Shown one piece after another: positions 6,727 to 16,001 of a DNA stretch of 64,000 bases. Source of the DNA: Marinobacter profundi (GTDB taxonomy: Bacteria; Pseudomonadota; Gammaproteobacteria; Pseudomonadales; Oleiphilaceae); assembly GCF_002744715.1 (NCBI RefSeq), contig NZ_KZ319368.1:186001-250000 (forward strand). The letters are read 5' to 3'. Each line of letters starts with the position of its first letter. The first letter of the stretch is position 1. A program made the position numbers and the translations under genes. Under the pieces are notes generated by a model, which worked only from the letters and a program-made list of their open reading frames with translations, made no database searches and was not told the DNA's origin.

Positions 6727-9347
6727 GCCGCCCCCTCAGACGCCAGGAAGTTCTGGGCAAAGCGCTGCAGGACGCCGCCGGCGGAGTAAACGGTGACTTC
6801 TTCCGCGGTATCCAGTCGGCAGATGACCGGTACCCGGTCTTCTTCACCGGTCTTGCGATGGATGACCAGCTCCAGCTTCGCACCCGGTGCCGGGGTACCT
6901 TCTACGTCGTAAGTTTCGGTACCGTCCAGCTGCAGGGTCTGGCGTGTGGTGCCTTCCTCGAACTGCAGGGGCATTACACCCATGCCGATCAGGTTGGTAC
7001 GGTGAATACGCTCGAAGCCTTCGGCCACGATGGCTTCCACACCTGCCAGAGCGACACCCTTGGCGGCCCAGTCACGGGAAGAACCCTGACCATAGTCGGC
7101 GCCGGCCACGATAATCAGCGGCTGCTTGCGTTCCATGTAGGTTTCGATGGCTTCCCACATGCGCATGGTCTTGCCTTCCGGCTCCACACGGGCCAGGGAG
7201 CCCTGCACCACTTCGCCGTTTTCGTCCCGAACCATTTCGTTGAACAGCTTCGGGTTGGCCAGGGTGGCACGCTGGGCCGTCAGGTGGTCACCGCGGTGGG
7301 TTGCGTAGGAGTTAAAGTCTTCCTCCGGCAGGCCCATCTTGTGCAGGTACTCACCGGCTGCCGAGTCCATCATGATGGCGTTGGACGGCGACAGGTGGTC
7401 GGTGGTGATGTTGTCCGGCAAGATCGCCAGCGGGCGCATGCCCTTGAGCTGGCGCTCGGCGGCCATGGTGCCTTCCCAATACGGCGGACGACGGATGTAG
7501 GTAGACTGCGGGCGCCAGTCGTACAGCGGGCTCTTGGCCTGCTCGGCAGCGTCCAGGTTGAACATCGGGATGTACACCTGCTTGAACTGCTCCGGCTTCA
7601 CAAACTCACCGACGATGCGGTCGATTTCTTCATCAGACGGCCACAGGTCTTTCAGGGTGACCGGCTTGCCATCCTTGTCGTAACCCAGGGCATCCCGCTC
7701 GATATCGAAACGCACGGTACCGGCGATGGCGTAGGCCACGACCAGCGGCGGCGACGCCAGGAAGGCCTGCTTGGCGTAGGGGTGAATCCGGCCGTCGAAG
7801 TTACGGTTGCCGGACAGCACCGCGGTGGAGTACAGGTCGCGGTCGATGATTTCCTGCTGGATTTTCGGGTCCAGCGCGCCAGACATACCGTTACAGGTGG
7901 TGCAGGCGTAGGCCACGATACCAAAGCCCAGCTTTTCCAGTTCCGGCAACAGACCCGCTTCTTCCAGGTACAGGCGGGCGACCTTGGAACCCGGTGCAAA
8001 GGACGACTTCACCCAGGGCTTGCGGACCAGCCCCAGCTCGTTGGCTTTCTTGGCCAGCAGGCCGGCAGCCACCACGTTGCGGGGGTTGGAGGTGTTGGTG
8101 CAGGAAGTGATCGCCGCGATGATGACCGCGCCATCGGGCATCAGGCCCTTTTTCTCTTCTTCCAGCGCCTTGTCCAGGTTCACGGCAATGCCGCGGTCGT
8201 GCAGATCGGATGTTGCGACACGGCGATGCGGGTTGGACGGGCCAGCTACGTTACGCACCACGGTAGACAGATCAAACTCCAGCACACGCTCGTACTGGGC
8301 TTCCGCCATTTCTGTGGCCCACAGGCCGGTTTCTTTGGCGTACTTCTCGACCAGGTCAACCTGCTCCGGCTCGCGACCGGTCAGCTTCAGGTAATCGATG
8401 GTCTGTTCGTCGATGTAGAACATCGCGGCGGTGGCACCGTATTCCGGAGTCATGTTGGAGATGGTGGCACGGTCGCCGATGGTCAGGCTGGAAGCACCTT
8501 CACCGAAGAACTCGAGATAAGCACCGACCACCCGCTCCTTGCGCAGGAACTCAGTAATGGCCAGCACGATGTCCGTCGCGGTGATGCCCGGCTGACGCTT
8601 GCCGGTGAGCTTCACGCCGACGATGTCCGGCAGACGCATCATGGAGGGCTGGCCCAGCATCACGGTTTCGGCTTCAAGGCCGCCCACGCCGACGGCGATA
8701 ACACCCAGGGCATCGATGTGCGGGGTGTGGCTGTCGGTACCGACACAGGTGTCCGGATAGGCAATCTGATGGCCATCCTGATCAGCACGGTTCTGAATCA
8801 CCGGAGACATTTTCTCCAGGTTGATCTGGTGCATGATGCCGTTACCGGCCGGAATCACGTCTACGTTGTGGAACGCTGTGCGGGTCCAGTTGATGAAGTG
8901 GAACCGGTCTTCGTTACGGCGGTCTTCGATGGCGCGGTTCTTCTCGAAGGCATCCGGATCAAAGCCCGCGGCTTCCACCGCCAGGGAGTGGTCCACGATC
9001 AGCTGGGTCTGCACCACCGGGTTCACCTTGGAAGGATCGCCGCCCTTCTCCGCGATGGCATCGCGCAGGCCCGCCAGGTCTACCAGGGCGGTCTGGCCGA
9101 GGATGTCGTGGCACACTACCCGCGCCGGGTACCAGGGAAAGTCCAGGTCGCGCTTGCGTTCGATCAGCTGCTTGAGGGAATCGGTGAGGGATTCCTTGTC
9201 GCAGCGGCGAACCAGCTGCTCAGCCAGGATCTTGGAGGTATACGGAAGCCTGGCGTAGGAGCCGGCCTTGATGGCTTCCACCGCCTGGCGGGTGTCGTAG
9301 TATTCCAGGTCGGTACCCGGAAGCGATTTGCGGAATTCGGTATTCAT
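6723..9347 (-). CDS. acnD: Fe/S-dependent 2-methylisocitrate dehydratase AcnD
   Basis: AcnD dehydrates 2-methylcitrate to 2-methylaconitate; it belongs to the aconitase family and carries a 4Fe-4S cluster. It has about 874 aa. Cluster cysteines are visible in ITSCTNTSNPRNV and ACTTCNGMSG. Other aconitase signatures are VGTDSHTPHIDALGV, GGLEAETVMLG and, in the C-terminal swivel domain, GADYGQGSSRDWAAKG. I chose the ATG at 9347 (MNTEFRKSLPGTDLEYYD), the usual N-terminus of AcnD. An in-frame GTG at 9356 would add three residues and overlap prpC. The order prpC-acnD-prpF marks the AcnD/PrpF variant of the pathway rather than the PrpD variant. Confidence 0.95.
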   Translation of the reverse strand: MNTEFRKSLPGTDLEYYDTRQAVEAIKAGSYARLPYTSKILAEQLVRRCDKESLTDSLKQLIERKRDLDFPWYPARVVCHDILGQTALVDLAGLRDAIAEKGGDPSKVNPVVQTQLIVDHSLAVEAAGFDPDAFEKNRAIEDRRNEDRFHFINWTRTAFHNVDVIPAGNGIMHQINLEKMSPVIQNRADQDGHQIAYPDTCVGTDSHTPHIDALGVIAVGVGGLEAETVMLGQPSMMRLPDIVGVKLTGKRQPGITATDIVLAITEFLRKERVVGAYLEFFGEGASSLTIGDRATISNMTPEYGATAAMFYIDEQTIDYLKLTGREPEQVDLVEKYAKETGLWATEMAEAQYERVLEFDLSTVVRNVAGPSNPHRRVATSDLHDRGIAVNLDKALEEEKKGLMPDGAVIIAAITSCTNTSNPRNVVAAGLLAKKANELGLVRKPWVKSSFAPGSKVARLYLEEAGLLPELEKLGFGIVAYACTTCNGMSGALDPKIQQEIIDRDLYSTAVLSGNRNFDGRIHPYAKQAFLASPPLVVAYAIAGTVRFDIERDALGYDKDGKPVTLKDLWPSDEEIDRIVGEFVKPEQFKQVYIPMFNLDAAEQAKSPLYDWRPQSTYIRRPPYWEGTMAAERQLKGMRPLAILPDNITTDHLSPSNAIMMDSAAGEYLHKMGLPEEDFNSYATHRGDHLTAQRATLANPKLFNEMVRDENGEVVQGSLARVEPEGKTMRMWEAIETYMERKQPLIIVAGADYGQGSSRDWAAKGVALAGVEAIVAEGFERIHRTNLIGMGVMPLQFEEGTTRQTLQLDGTETYDVEGTPAPGAKLELVIHRKTGEEDRVPVICRLDTAEEVTVYSAGGVLQRFAQNFLASEGAA

Positions 9348-9352
9348 GGTGG

Positions 9353-10483
9353 TCACTCTCTGTGCTCAATCGGCGTCCAGTCCTGGTGTTCCGGGCCGGT
9401 ATACTCGGCGCTCGGACGGATGATCCGGTTGTTGGCGCGCTGCTCCATGACGTGGGCGGTCCAGCCGGCAACCCGCGAGCAAACGAAGATCGGGGTGAAC
9501 AGCTCGGTGGGAATGCCCATGAAGTGGTAAGCCGAAGCGTGGAAGAAGTCCGCGTTACAGAACAGCTTCTTCTCCCGCCACATGACCGCTTCAACCCGCT
9601 CGGATACCGGGTACAGCACGGTGTCGCCAACCTGCTCGGCCAGCTTCTTCGACCATTCCTTGATAATCGCGTTACGGGGATCGGAGGTGCTGTAGATCGC
9701 GTGGCCGAAGCCCATGATCTTGTCCTTGCGTGCCAGCATGCCCATGATCTTTTCTTCCGCTTCGTCGGCGGACGTCCAGTTCTCGATCATTGCCATCGCG
9801 GCTTCGTTGGCGCCACCGTGCAGCGGACCACGCAGGGAGCCAATCGCACCGGTCACGCAGCTGTGGATGTCAGACAGCGTGGAGGCACAAACCCGGGCGG
9901 TAAAGGTGGAGGCGTTGAACTCGTGCTCGGCGTACAGGATCAGCGATGCGTGCATGACCTTGACGTGCAGCGGGTCCGGCTGCTTGTCGTGCAGGGTCCA
10001 CAGGAAATGCTCGGCAATGGAGTCGGCAGCGGTCGCGGTATTGATGCGTTTGCCGTTATGGGCAAAGTTGTACCAGTAGTTGATGATGGACGGGAATACC
10101 GCCAGCATCCGGTCGATGTGGTCGAGCTGCTCGGAGAAATCCTGCTCGGTTTCCAGGTTGCCCAGCATGGAGCAACCCGTCCGCATCACGTCCATCGGGT
10201 GGGCGTTGGCGGGAATCTGTTCCAGCACGGCTTTCAGGGCTTCCGGCAGTTCACGCAGGCCGCTGAGCTTCTGTTTGTAGTCCGCCAGCTCCTGCTGGTT
10301 GGGCAGCTTGCCGCGCAGCAGCAGGTAGGCCACTTCTTCGAACTGGGCGTTATCCGCCAGCTCTTTGATGTCGTAGCCACGGTATGTCAGACCGGCTCCG
10401 GTCTTGCCAACGGTGCACAGTGCCGTCTCGCCGGCCACCTGGCCGCGGAGACCTGCGCCCCCGAGTTTCTTTGCTTCAGCCAT
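9353..10483 (-). CDS. prpC: 2-methylcitrate synthase PrpC
   Basis: Condenses propionyl-CoA with oxaloacetate to 2-methylcitrate, the entry step of propionate breakdown. It has 376 aa, typical for PrpC and shorter than most citrate synthases. Citrate-synthase active-site regions are visible: LYAEHEFNAST, RGPLHGGANEAAM, GFGHAIYSTSDPR and FCNADFFHA (the catalytic Asp region). The N-terminal segment TYRGYDIKELADNAQFEEVAYLLL is characteristic of 2-methylcitrate synthases. It sits 33 bp downstream of prpB and a few bases upstream of acnD in one operon. Confidence 0.96.
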   Translation of the reverse strand: MAEAKKLGGAGLRGQVAGETALCTVGKTGAGLTYRGYDIKELADNAQFEEVAYLLLRGKLPNQQELADYKQKLSGLRELPEALKAVLEQIPANAHPMDVMRTGCSMLGNLETEQDFSEQLDHIDRMLAVFPSIINYWYNFAHNGKRINTATAADSIAEHFLWTLHDKQPDPLHVKVMHASLILYAEHEFNASTFTARVCASTLSDIHSCVTGAIGSLRGPLHGGANEAAMAMIENWTSADEAEEKIMGMLARKDKIMGFGHAIYSTSDPRNAIIKEWSKKLAEQVGDTVLYPVSERVEAVMWREKKLFCNADFFHASAYHFMGIPTELFTPIFVCSRVAGWTAHVMEQRANNRIIRPSAEYTGPEHQDWTPIEHRE

Positions 10484-10516
10484 GGGTCTTCTCCCTCGTT
10501 TCCGGATGTTGTTGTA

Positions 10517-11404
10517 TCAAGCTTTTTTCTGCTGGAAGAGCTGGTCCAGCTTCTGTTCGAAATCGTGGTAGTTGAGGAAATCGTACAGTTCCATGCGGGT
10601 CTGCATCAGATCAACGACGTCCTTCTGGTCACCTTTCTCCAGGATGTTCTGGTACACCGTCACCGCGGCCTTGTTCATGGCACGGAAGGCGCTCAGCGGG
10701 TACAGCACCATACCGGCACCGGCCTCGGCCAGCTCGCGCTTGTTGTACAGCGGCGTGGCGCCGAACTCGGTGATGTTGGCCAGGATTGGCACATCCAGCG
10801 CCTCGGAGAAGGCCTTGTAGTGCTCCAGCTCGGTTACCGCTTCGGCGAAAATACCGTCGGCACCGGCTTCAATGCACGCCTGGGCGCGCTCGATGGCAGC
10901 CTCCAGACCTTCTTTCTGGAAGGCGTCGGTACGGGCCATGATGAAGAAATCGTCGTCCTGGCGGGCGTCAACGCAGGCCTTGATACGGTCTACCATTTCG
11001 TCCTTGGAGACAATTTCCTTGTTCGGCCGGTGGCCGCAGCGCTTCTGGGCAACCTGGTCCTCGATATGGACGGCAGCGGCTCCGGCGCGTTCCATTTCTT
11101 TGATGGTACGGGCGATGTTGAAGGCCCCACCCCAGCCGGTATCGATATCCACCAGCAACGGCAGTTCGGTTGCAGCGGTAATGCGGCGGACATCTTCGAT
11201 GACGTCGTTAAGGCTGGTCATGCCCAGGTCCGGCAGGCCGTATGACGCGTTGGCAACGCCGCCACCGGACAGGTAAATGGCCTGATGACCGACGCGCTCT
11301 GCCATCATGGCAGCGTAGGCATTGATGGTGCCAACAATTTGCAGCGGCTGGTTTTCTTTCAGGGCCTTGCGGAAGCGGGCACCCGGGGAGAGCTTGGCAG
11401 TCAT
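10517..11404 (-). CDS. prpB: Methylisocitrate lyase PrpB
   Basis: Cleaves 2-methylisocitrate to succinate and pyruvate, the last step of the cycle. It has 295 aa, the family length. The isocitrate-lyase superfamily motif appears as KRCGHRP, and the metal-site region as [16 protein letters not shown] with the [19 protein letters not shown] segment. It starts 49 bp downstream of the GntR-type regulator gene and 33 bp upstream of prpC, so it is the first enzyme gene of the operon. Confidence 0.96.
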   Translation of the reverse strand: MTAKLSPGARFRKALKENQPLQIVGTINAYAAMMAERVGHQAIYLSGGGVANASYGLPDLGMTSLNDVIEDVRRITAATELPLLVDIDTGWGGAFNIARTIKEMERAGAAAVHIEDQVAQKRCGHRPNKEIVSKDEMVDRIKACVDARQDDDFFIMARTDAFQKEGLEAAIERAQACIEAGADGIFAEAVTELEHYKAFSEALDVPILANITEFGATPLYNKRELAEAGAGMVLYPLSAFRAMNKAAVTVYQNILEKGDQKDVVDLMQTRMELYDFLNYHDFEQKLDQLFQQKKA

Positions 11405-11453
11405 GAGGCAGTTCCTCTTCGGTTGAATGGGTTAAAGCGTGTTGTGATTGTTG

Positions 11454-12134
11454 TCAGATGGTCAGACCACCTTCCTGGATTTTCTTTTCAATATTCTTGC
11501 GGGCCGCGTTGATGTGGCGCTTCATCAGAAACTCGGCCAGTTCACCATCCCGCTGGGCAATGGCTTCGACGATGCTGCGGTGCTCACCCAACGCCATATG
11601 CGGACGACCGGCGGACGTGCTGAGCCGGTAACGGTACATGCGCACCATGTAGTACAGATCCCCCAGCAGCATTTGCGCGAGCTTGGTGTTGCGGCTGCCG
11701 GTGGCAATGCGGTGGTGGAAGTCGTAATCCCCTTCTGCCTGGTAGTAGGCCTGGCCCTGGGCTTCTTCAATCATGGTTTCGTGGCTGTCGAGGGTGGCGT
11801 AGAGATCCGCGATTTCCGCCTCGGTCATTCGCTCGGCGGCCTGGCGGGCGGCCAGTCCTTCCATGACTTCGCGGATGCGGTACAGCTCCATGAGCTCTTC
11901 GGCGCTGACCGAAACCACCTTAACCCCGGCATGGGGACGACGCACCAGCAGGCCTCGGGACTCCAGCCGACCAAGGGCCTCCCGCAGAGGGCCCCGCGTC
12001 AGGTTGAAGCGGGAACACAGCTCCACTTCGCCGATTTTCTCACCGGGGGCAAGATCCCCTTTCACGATGGCCGTTTGCAGACAATCAAACGCCTCATCAG
12101 CTCGGGTATAGGATTGCGGGGTCACGTCCAGCAT
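11454..12134 (-). CDS. GntR/FCD-family transcriptional regulator of the prp operon
   Basis: Probable DNA-binding regulator of propionate catabolism. It has 226 aa from the chosen ATG at 12134 (MLDVTPQSYTRADEAFDCL). The N-terminal winged helix (AIVKGDLAPGEKIGEVELCSRFNLTRGP..LREALGRLESRGLL, residues ~18-75) is GntR type. The C-terminal ~140 residues are an all-helical FCD domain that includes FHHRIATGSRN. The open frame extends further to an ATG at 12182 and a TTG at 12200. I prefer 12134 because an operator-like box lies at 12138-12149 and the domain begins soon after. It is the first gene of the prp transcript, which suggests autoregulation. The name PrpR is often given to such regulators, but PrpR of enterobacteria is unrelated. 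Confidence 0.85.
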   Translation of the reverse strand: MLDVTPQSYTRADEAFDCLQTAIVKGDLAPGEKIGEVELCSRFNLTRGPLREALGRLESRGLLVRRPHAGVKVVSVSAEELMELYRIREVMEGLAARQAAERMTEAEIADLYATLDSHETMIEEAQGQAYYQAEGDYDFHHRIATGSRNTKLAQMLLGDLYYMVRMYRYRLSTSAGRPHMALGEHRSIVEAIAQRDGELAEFLMKRHINAARKNIEKKIQEGGLTI

Positions 12135-12137
12135 ATT

Positions 12138-12234
12138 TTTGTCAACAATAATGACTTCGATGGGCCGAAATTTACGCCCCATTGGTATTATTGTCAACAA
12201 TCAGCCGGAGTGCCCCTTAGATATTGTCGACATA
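12138..12234. promoter_or_regulatory. Three ATTGT-N2-ACAAT boxes in the prp promoter region
   Basis: Near-identical inverted repeats occur at 12138-12149 (TTTGT-CA-ACAAT), 12190-12201 (ATTGT-CA-ACAAT) and 12223-12234 (ATTGT-CG-ACATA). They lie just upstream of the GntR-type gene and downstream of the opgD stop. TTGT-N2-ACAA palindromes fit binding sites of GntR/FCD dimers. Centre-to-centre spacings are about 52 and 33 bp. Confidence 0.65.
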
Positions 12235-12269
12235 AGAACGACGATTAATACAAGCCGCGCTGATAGGGG

Positions 12270-13853
12270 TTAATAGAGTGTTCTCTCGCCAACGGCCGGT
12301 GGCGTGTACTGGTAAACCCAGGTTTCGGTCAGTGGCTGCTCACCCAGCCGCAGGTAAAGGCGCAAATCCACAGGCTCCGTGGACTCATCGGGAACCAGAT
12401 CAAACATGGCACGGTAGCCGCGCCCGCCCGGCAAGGGCCGGGCCGAGGTGATCTCGACGCGGCCGCGACTGGCACTGATCACCGGCACCACCCCGGCATC
12501 TTCCGCCAGCATATTCAGGGCCCCGCCGGCAAAATCCACCGCAAAGCGCCAGGAAAAATACTCCCGCTGCTGGCCCACCACCCCACCGAGACCGGTGCGG
12601 GTGGCGCGGGCAGTGGCCAACTGCCGCGGAGCCACCGGGGGCTCGCCACCCCAGGTCAACCGGTAACTGAACAGGTGCTCCTGGCCCGGCTCCAGCGGAC
12701 GCTCCGGATTCCAGAAGGCAACGATGTTGTCGAAGGTTTCGTCCACCGTGGGAATTTCCACCAGCATCACTGCGCCCCGCCCCCAGTCGCCCCGTGGTTC
12801 CACCCAGGCGCCCGGGCGGCGGTCATAGAACACTCCGTCATCCTGGTAATGCTCAAAATCACGGTCCCGCTGCAGCAGCCCGAATCCCCGCGGGTTTTCA
12901 TCCTGGAAGCTGTTCACCCGCACACCAACAGGATTAACCAGTGGGCGCCAGATCCACTCACCGGCCCCGCTCCACAGTGCCAGGCCGTCGGAGTCGTGGA
13001 TTTCCGGGCGCCAGTCGTAGCCCATGCGGCGATGATTCTCGCCCACCTGGTACATGCTGGTGAGAGGCGCGATGCCAATGCGGTCAATCGCCTGGCGGGG
13101 ATAGAGCGCCGCGTCCACCTCCATCACCATGTGTTTGCCGGGATGGAGGGTGAACGCATAGGCACCGGTGACCGACGGCGAATCCAGCAGGGCATGGACT
13201 ACCAGGCGGTCACCGTCCGGAGCGGGCTTCTCAAGCCAGAAGGCACTGAACCGCGGAAATTCCTCTTCGCGGTTCATCCCGGTGTTGATCGCGAGCCCCC
13301 GGGCAGACAGACCGTACTGCATCTCGTCACCGACCGCGCGGAAATAACTGGCGCCGAGAAACGCCGCCAGGTCCAGTTTGAAGTTGGTGTGAAAATGCAC
13401 CCGGAAGCCGGCAAACCCAAGGTCTGCCGGCAGCTCGCCCAGGGGCTGCTCACCTTCATAGCTGAAATAATCCGGATCATAAGCCAGCTCGCGGGCCTTG
13501 CCGTCTTCCACCTGGTAGATCCGAACCGGTGCCTGGAAATACAACCCGAGATGGAACAGCTGCACCTGGAAGGCCCCGTCGCTGCCCTTCCACAATGCCT
13601 GGTCGGCGTTGAAACGGATGGCCTGGTAATCATCCCAGGACAGCGTCTTCAGGGACGGCGGCAGCTCCCCCTCATGGGACACATAAGGCTGCCGGGACAG
13701 GCTCCGGGCGTGACCTTTGAGCCAGGCATAACTGAAGGGCGTTGCACTGCCCCGGGGCTCTGCCCGGGTGAGTGGCGCCAGCAGCAGCCCGGCAGGCAGT
13801 GCGCCCATGCCGGCGGCAGCGGCCAGTGTCTTCATGACGGATCGGCGATCCAT
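12270..13853 (-). CDS. opgD: Periplasmic glucan biosynthesis protein OpgD
   Basis: Needed for shaping osmoregulated periplasmic glucans (linear beta-1,2 backbone with beta-1,6 branches in E. coli). It has 527 aa with a twin-arginine-like signal (DRRSVMKTL, hydrophobic stretch, processing near LTRA, residue ~31); OpgD is a Tat substrate, whereas OpgG is not. The MdoG domain follows: YQAIRFNADQALWKG, the FSYEGEQPLGELPADLGFAGF region, and SDGLALWSGAGEWIWRPL further on. It is paralogous to the OpgG gene at 16317, with the same motifs in the same order. It lies 66 bp downstream of opgH and is last in the opgG-orf-opgH-opgD series. Confidence 0.92.
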   Translation of the reverse strand: MDRRSVMKTLAAAAGMGALPAGLLLAPLTRAEPRGSATPFSYAWLKGHARSLSRQPYVSHEGELPPSLKTLSWDDYQAIRFNADQALWKGSDGAFQVQLFHLGLYFQAPVRIYQVEDGKARELAYDPDYFSYEGEQPLGELPADLGFAGFRVHFHTNFKLDLAAFLGASYFRAVGDEMQYGLSARGLAINTGMNREEEFPRFSAFWLEKPAPDGDRLVVHALLDSPSVTGAYAFTLHPGKHMVMEVDAALYPRQAIDRIGIAPLTSMYQVGENHRRMGYDWRPEIHDSDGLALWSGAGEWIWRPLVNPVGVRVNSFQDENPRGFGLLQRDRDFEHYQDDGVFYDRRPGAWVEPRGDWGRGAVMLVEIPTVDETFDNIVAFWNPERPLEPGQEHLFSYRLTWGGEPPVAPRQLATARATRTGLGGVVGQQREYFSWRFAVDFAGGALNMLAEDAGVVPVISASRGRVEITSARPLPGGRGYRAMFDLVPDESTEPVDLRLYLRLGEQPLTETWVYQYTPPAVGERTLY

Positions 13854-13919
13854 AGATCCTTCCTCCTTTCTGTTGGCTCGTTTTCCTGCTGTTGACTCGT
13901 TATCCTGGCGGTCAGTGGA

Positions 13920-16001
13920 TCAACGGCTTCCGTCACCCAGAGCCTGGATCCGCTGCCCCCACCAGGATTCCGGTCCGGCACGCCAGGCCTGGGTATGCAG
14001 GCGCGCCAGGCAGTCCCGGTCTTGCAACAGGCGGCACAGCTCCTGTCTCGACAAGGCATCGGGGCCGGCCTTGATAAAACGCCCGGTCAGCTCCGCCGGG
14101 GCGCGACATCGGCCGTGATGGCCGCGGGGGCGGGCCAGCTGACAATGCAAACGGTTCAGCACCGGATTCAGCACCGCCTCCGCTACCGCGCCCAGGGATG
14201 TCCCGCCACCGGTTTCACTGCGGAAGCGGGCGGCATCGTCGAGCAGGGGAAGCCCCTCCTGCTCTTCAGGGATCACCAGTAACCGGCGCTTGCGCAGCGC
14301 CGTGCCCGGCCCGGTACGGCTCAGCAGGACGTGGGTCGGCGCCGCCAGTACCAGGGGAATGGCAACCGGGAGCGACCAGAAGAAGAACATCGGGTCAAGA
14401 GTGAACGCAAAGGCGGACCAGCCGGCGCCGATCACCATACCGGGCAGCTGGGTTACCAGCGCCTGTCGCCAGGTTGCCTCGCCGGTCCGGTTCTGCCCCG
14501 CCCAGCGCACCGTCACATTAAGCAATGCCTGAATCACATGTCGGCTGTGGGTCAACATCCGGACCGGCGCCAGCAGTACCGAAATAACAATTTCCAGCAA
14601 GACACTGGCCAGCATGCGCACCGCACCGCCAAAGCCACGAGCCGATCCCCGGATCAGTTGATCGGCCACCGCCAGGAACTTTGGCAGGAACAGTAGCATC
14701 AAGGTACTGACGGCAAGGCCCAGGGCCCATTCCGGTCGCCACTCCGGCCACAACGGGATCAGGCCCTGATGCCCTTCCGGAAAATAATCGATCGGCAGCA
14801 ATGTCATCTGCACCGCCTCGATGGTGGTCAGCACCAGGAAGGCCAGCCACAGGGGCGAGGCCAGGTACGACATAATGCCGTTCATGAAGGCCATGCGGTG
14901 GGCAAATCTCAGGCCCGGCTCAAACAGCATGATGGCGAGGTGCTGCAGGTTGCCCCGCGCCCAGCGCGCATCCCGTGACAGCTCGTCTGCGAGGGTTGGC
15001 GGCGATTCCTCAAAACTCTGGCTCAGGCCAGGCTCCAGCCAAACCTCAAAGCCGGCGCGCCCCATATAGGCTGCCTCGACAAAATCGTGGCTCAGGATCG
15101 GTCCGCCAAACAGCCCCCGGCCCCGCAACTTGCGCAGGCCGCAGTGCTTCATAAAGGCATCGGTACGGAGGATGGCATTGTGACCCCAGAAGGCGGCATC
15201 GCCCATCTGGATAGCCGCAAGCCCGGTGGCGAACAAGGGCGAATACAGCCGGTTGGCAAACTGCTGGAGGCGGGCGAACAATGTGCGACCGTTGATGATG
15301 GCGGGGTTGGTCTGCAGGATACCCACCCGGGGTTCCCGCTCCATCAACTGCACCATACGGACCAGGGTCTTGCCACTCAACAGGCTGTCAGCATCCAGTA
15401 CCACCATGTATCGGCAACGTCGCCCCCAGCGCCGCAGGAAATCCGCCACATTGCCACTCTTGTAGTTGAGATTGACCGTGCGACGGCGATAGAACAACCG
15501 CCCGTCGGCGTCCAGTTCCCGGCACAGCCGGCGCCAGGCGGCCTGCTCTTCCAGCCAGACTTCCGGATCCCGGCTGTCGGACAGAATATAGAACTCGAAA
15601 TGCTCAAGCTGCCCGGCCCGCTCAAGGTCCCGGAAAACGGCCTTCAGACCGCTGAAGGTCCAGTGCACCGGTTCATGGTAGACCGGCAACACCACCGCGG
15701 TTTTCTGCAATGGCGTCTGCGCCAGCACCTCCGGAGGATGCCGGCGCAACAATGACTGCCGGTCACCGCCGGTCAGCCGCAACACAAAACCGAACACCGC
15801 CGTCCAGAAACCCACCGCTATCCAGGCATACAGGACGGCGAAGAGCCCGAGCATCCCCAGCTCCACAATCGTGCCGCCGTGATACGGCAGCACCCAGAGC
15901 AGGTAATAACCGGCCACCAGGGTCTGACCAAAGACAAACGATGCCATCAGCCATCGCCGGACGAGGGCCCGGCGACGCCAGGCGGGACTCCGCTCAGTCA
16001 T
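13920..16001 (-). CDS. opgH: Glucans biosynthesis glucosyltransferase OpgH
   Basis: Inner-membrane glycosyltransferase that polymerises UDP-glucose into the periplasmic glucan backbone. From the ATG at 16001 it has 693 aa. A membrane helix comes almost at once (residues ~17-40), then a second, then the GT2 domain: VVLPVYHEPVHWT, VVLDADSLLSG (the DxD-type site), HDFVEAAYM and SRDARWARGNLQH (the RW motif). Several membrane helices make up the C-terminal third. The frame stays open back to 16190, but no ribosome binding site supports that start, and the upstream stretch overlaps a better small gene in another frame. So this OpgH lacks the roughly 130-residue cytoplasmic N-terminal region of E. 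coli and Pseudomonas OpgH. Its start overlaps the end of the small gene by 8 bp. Confidence 0.92.
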   Translation of the reverse strand: MTERSPAWRRRALVRRWLMASFVFGQTLVAGYYLLWVLPYHGGTIVELGMLGLFAVLYAWIAVGFWTAVFGFVLRLTGGDRQSLLRRHPPEVLAQTPLQKTAVVLPVYHEPVHWTFSGLKAVFRDLERAGQLEHFEFYILSDSRDPEVWLEEQAAWRRLCRELDADGRLFYRRRTVNLNYKSGNVADFLRRWGRRCRYMVVLDADSLLSGKTLVRMVQLMEREPRVGILQTNPAIINGRTLFARLQQFANRLYSPLFATGLAAIQMGDAAFWGHNAILRTDAFMKHCGLRKLRGRGLFGGPILSHDFVEAAYMGRAGFEVWLEPGLSQSFEESPPTLADELSRDARWARGNLQHLAIMLFEPGLRFAHRMAFMNGIMSYLASPLWLAFLVLTTIEAVQMTLLPIDYFPEGHQGLIPLWPEWRPEWALGLAVSTLMLLFLPKFLAVADQLIRGSARGFGGAVRMLASVLLEIVISVLLAPVRMLTHSRHVIQALLNVTVRWAGQNRTGEATWRQALVTQLPGMVIGAGWSAFAFTLDPMFFFWSLPVAIPLVLAAPTHVLLSRTGPGTALRKRRLLVIPEEQEGLPLLDDAARFRSETGGGTSLGAVAEAVLNPVLNRLHCQLARPRGHHGRCRAPAELTGRFIKAGPDALSRQELCRLLQDRDCLARLHTQAWRAGPESWWGQRIQALGDGSR

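Noticed and set aside
6711..9530. A 939-codon open frame on the plus strand opposite acnD
   Set aside because: It is the antisense shadow of a well-supported aconitase-family gene; GC-rich codon bias keeps the opposite frame open, and its translation is His/Gln/Gly-rich with no known domain.
9362..11245. A 627-codon open frame opposite prpC and prpB
   Set aside because: Same reason: it spans two real genes on the other strand and has no ribosome binding site or recognisable motif.
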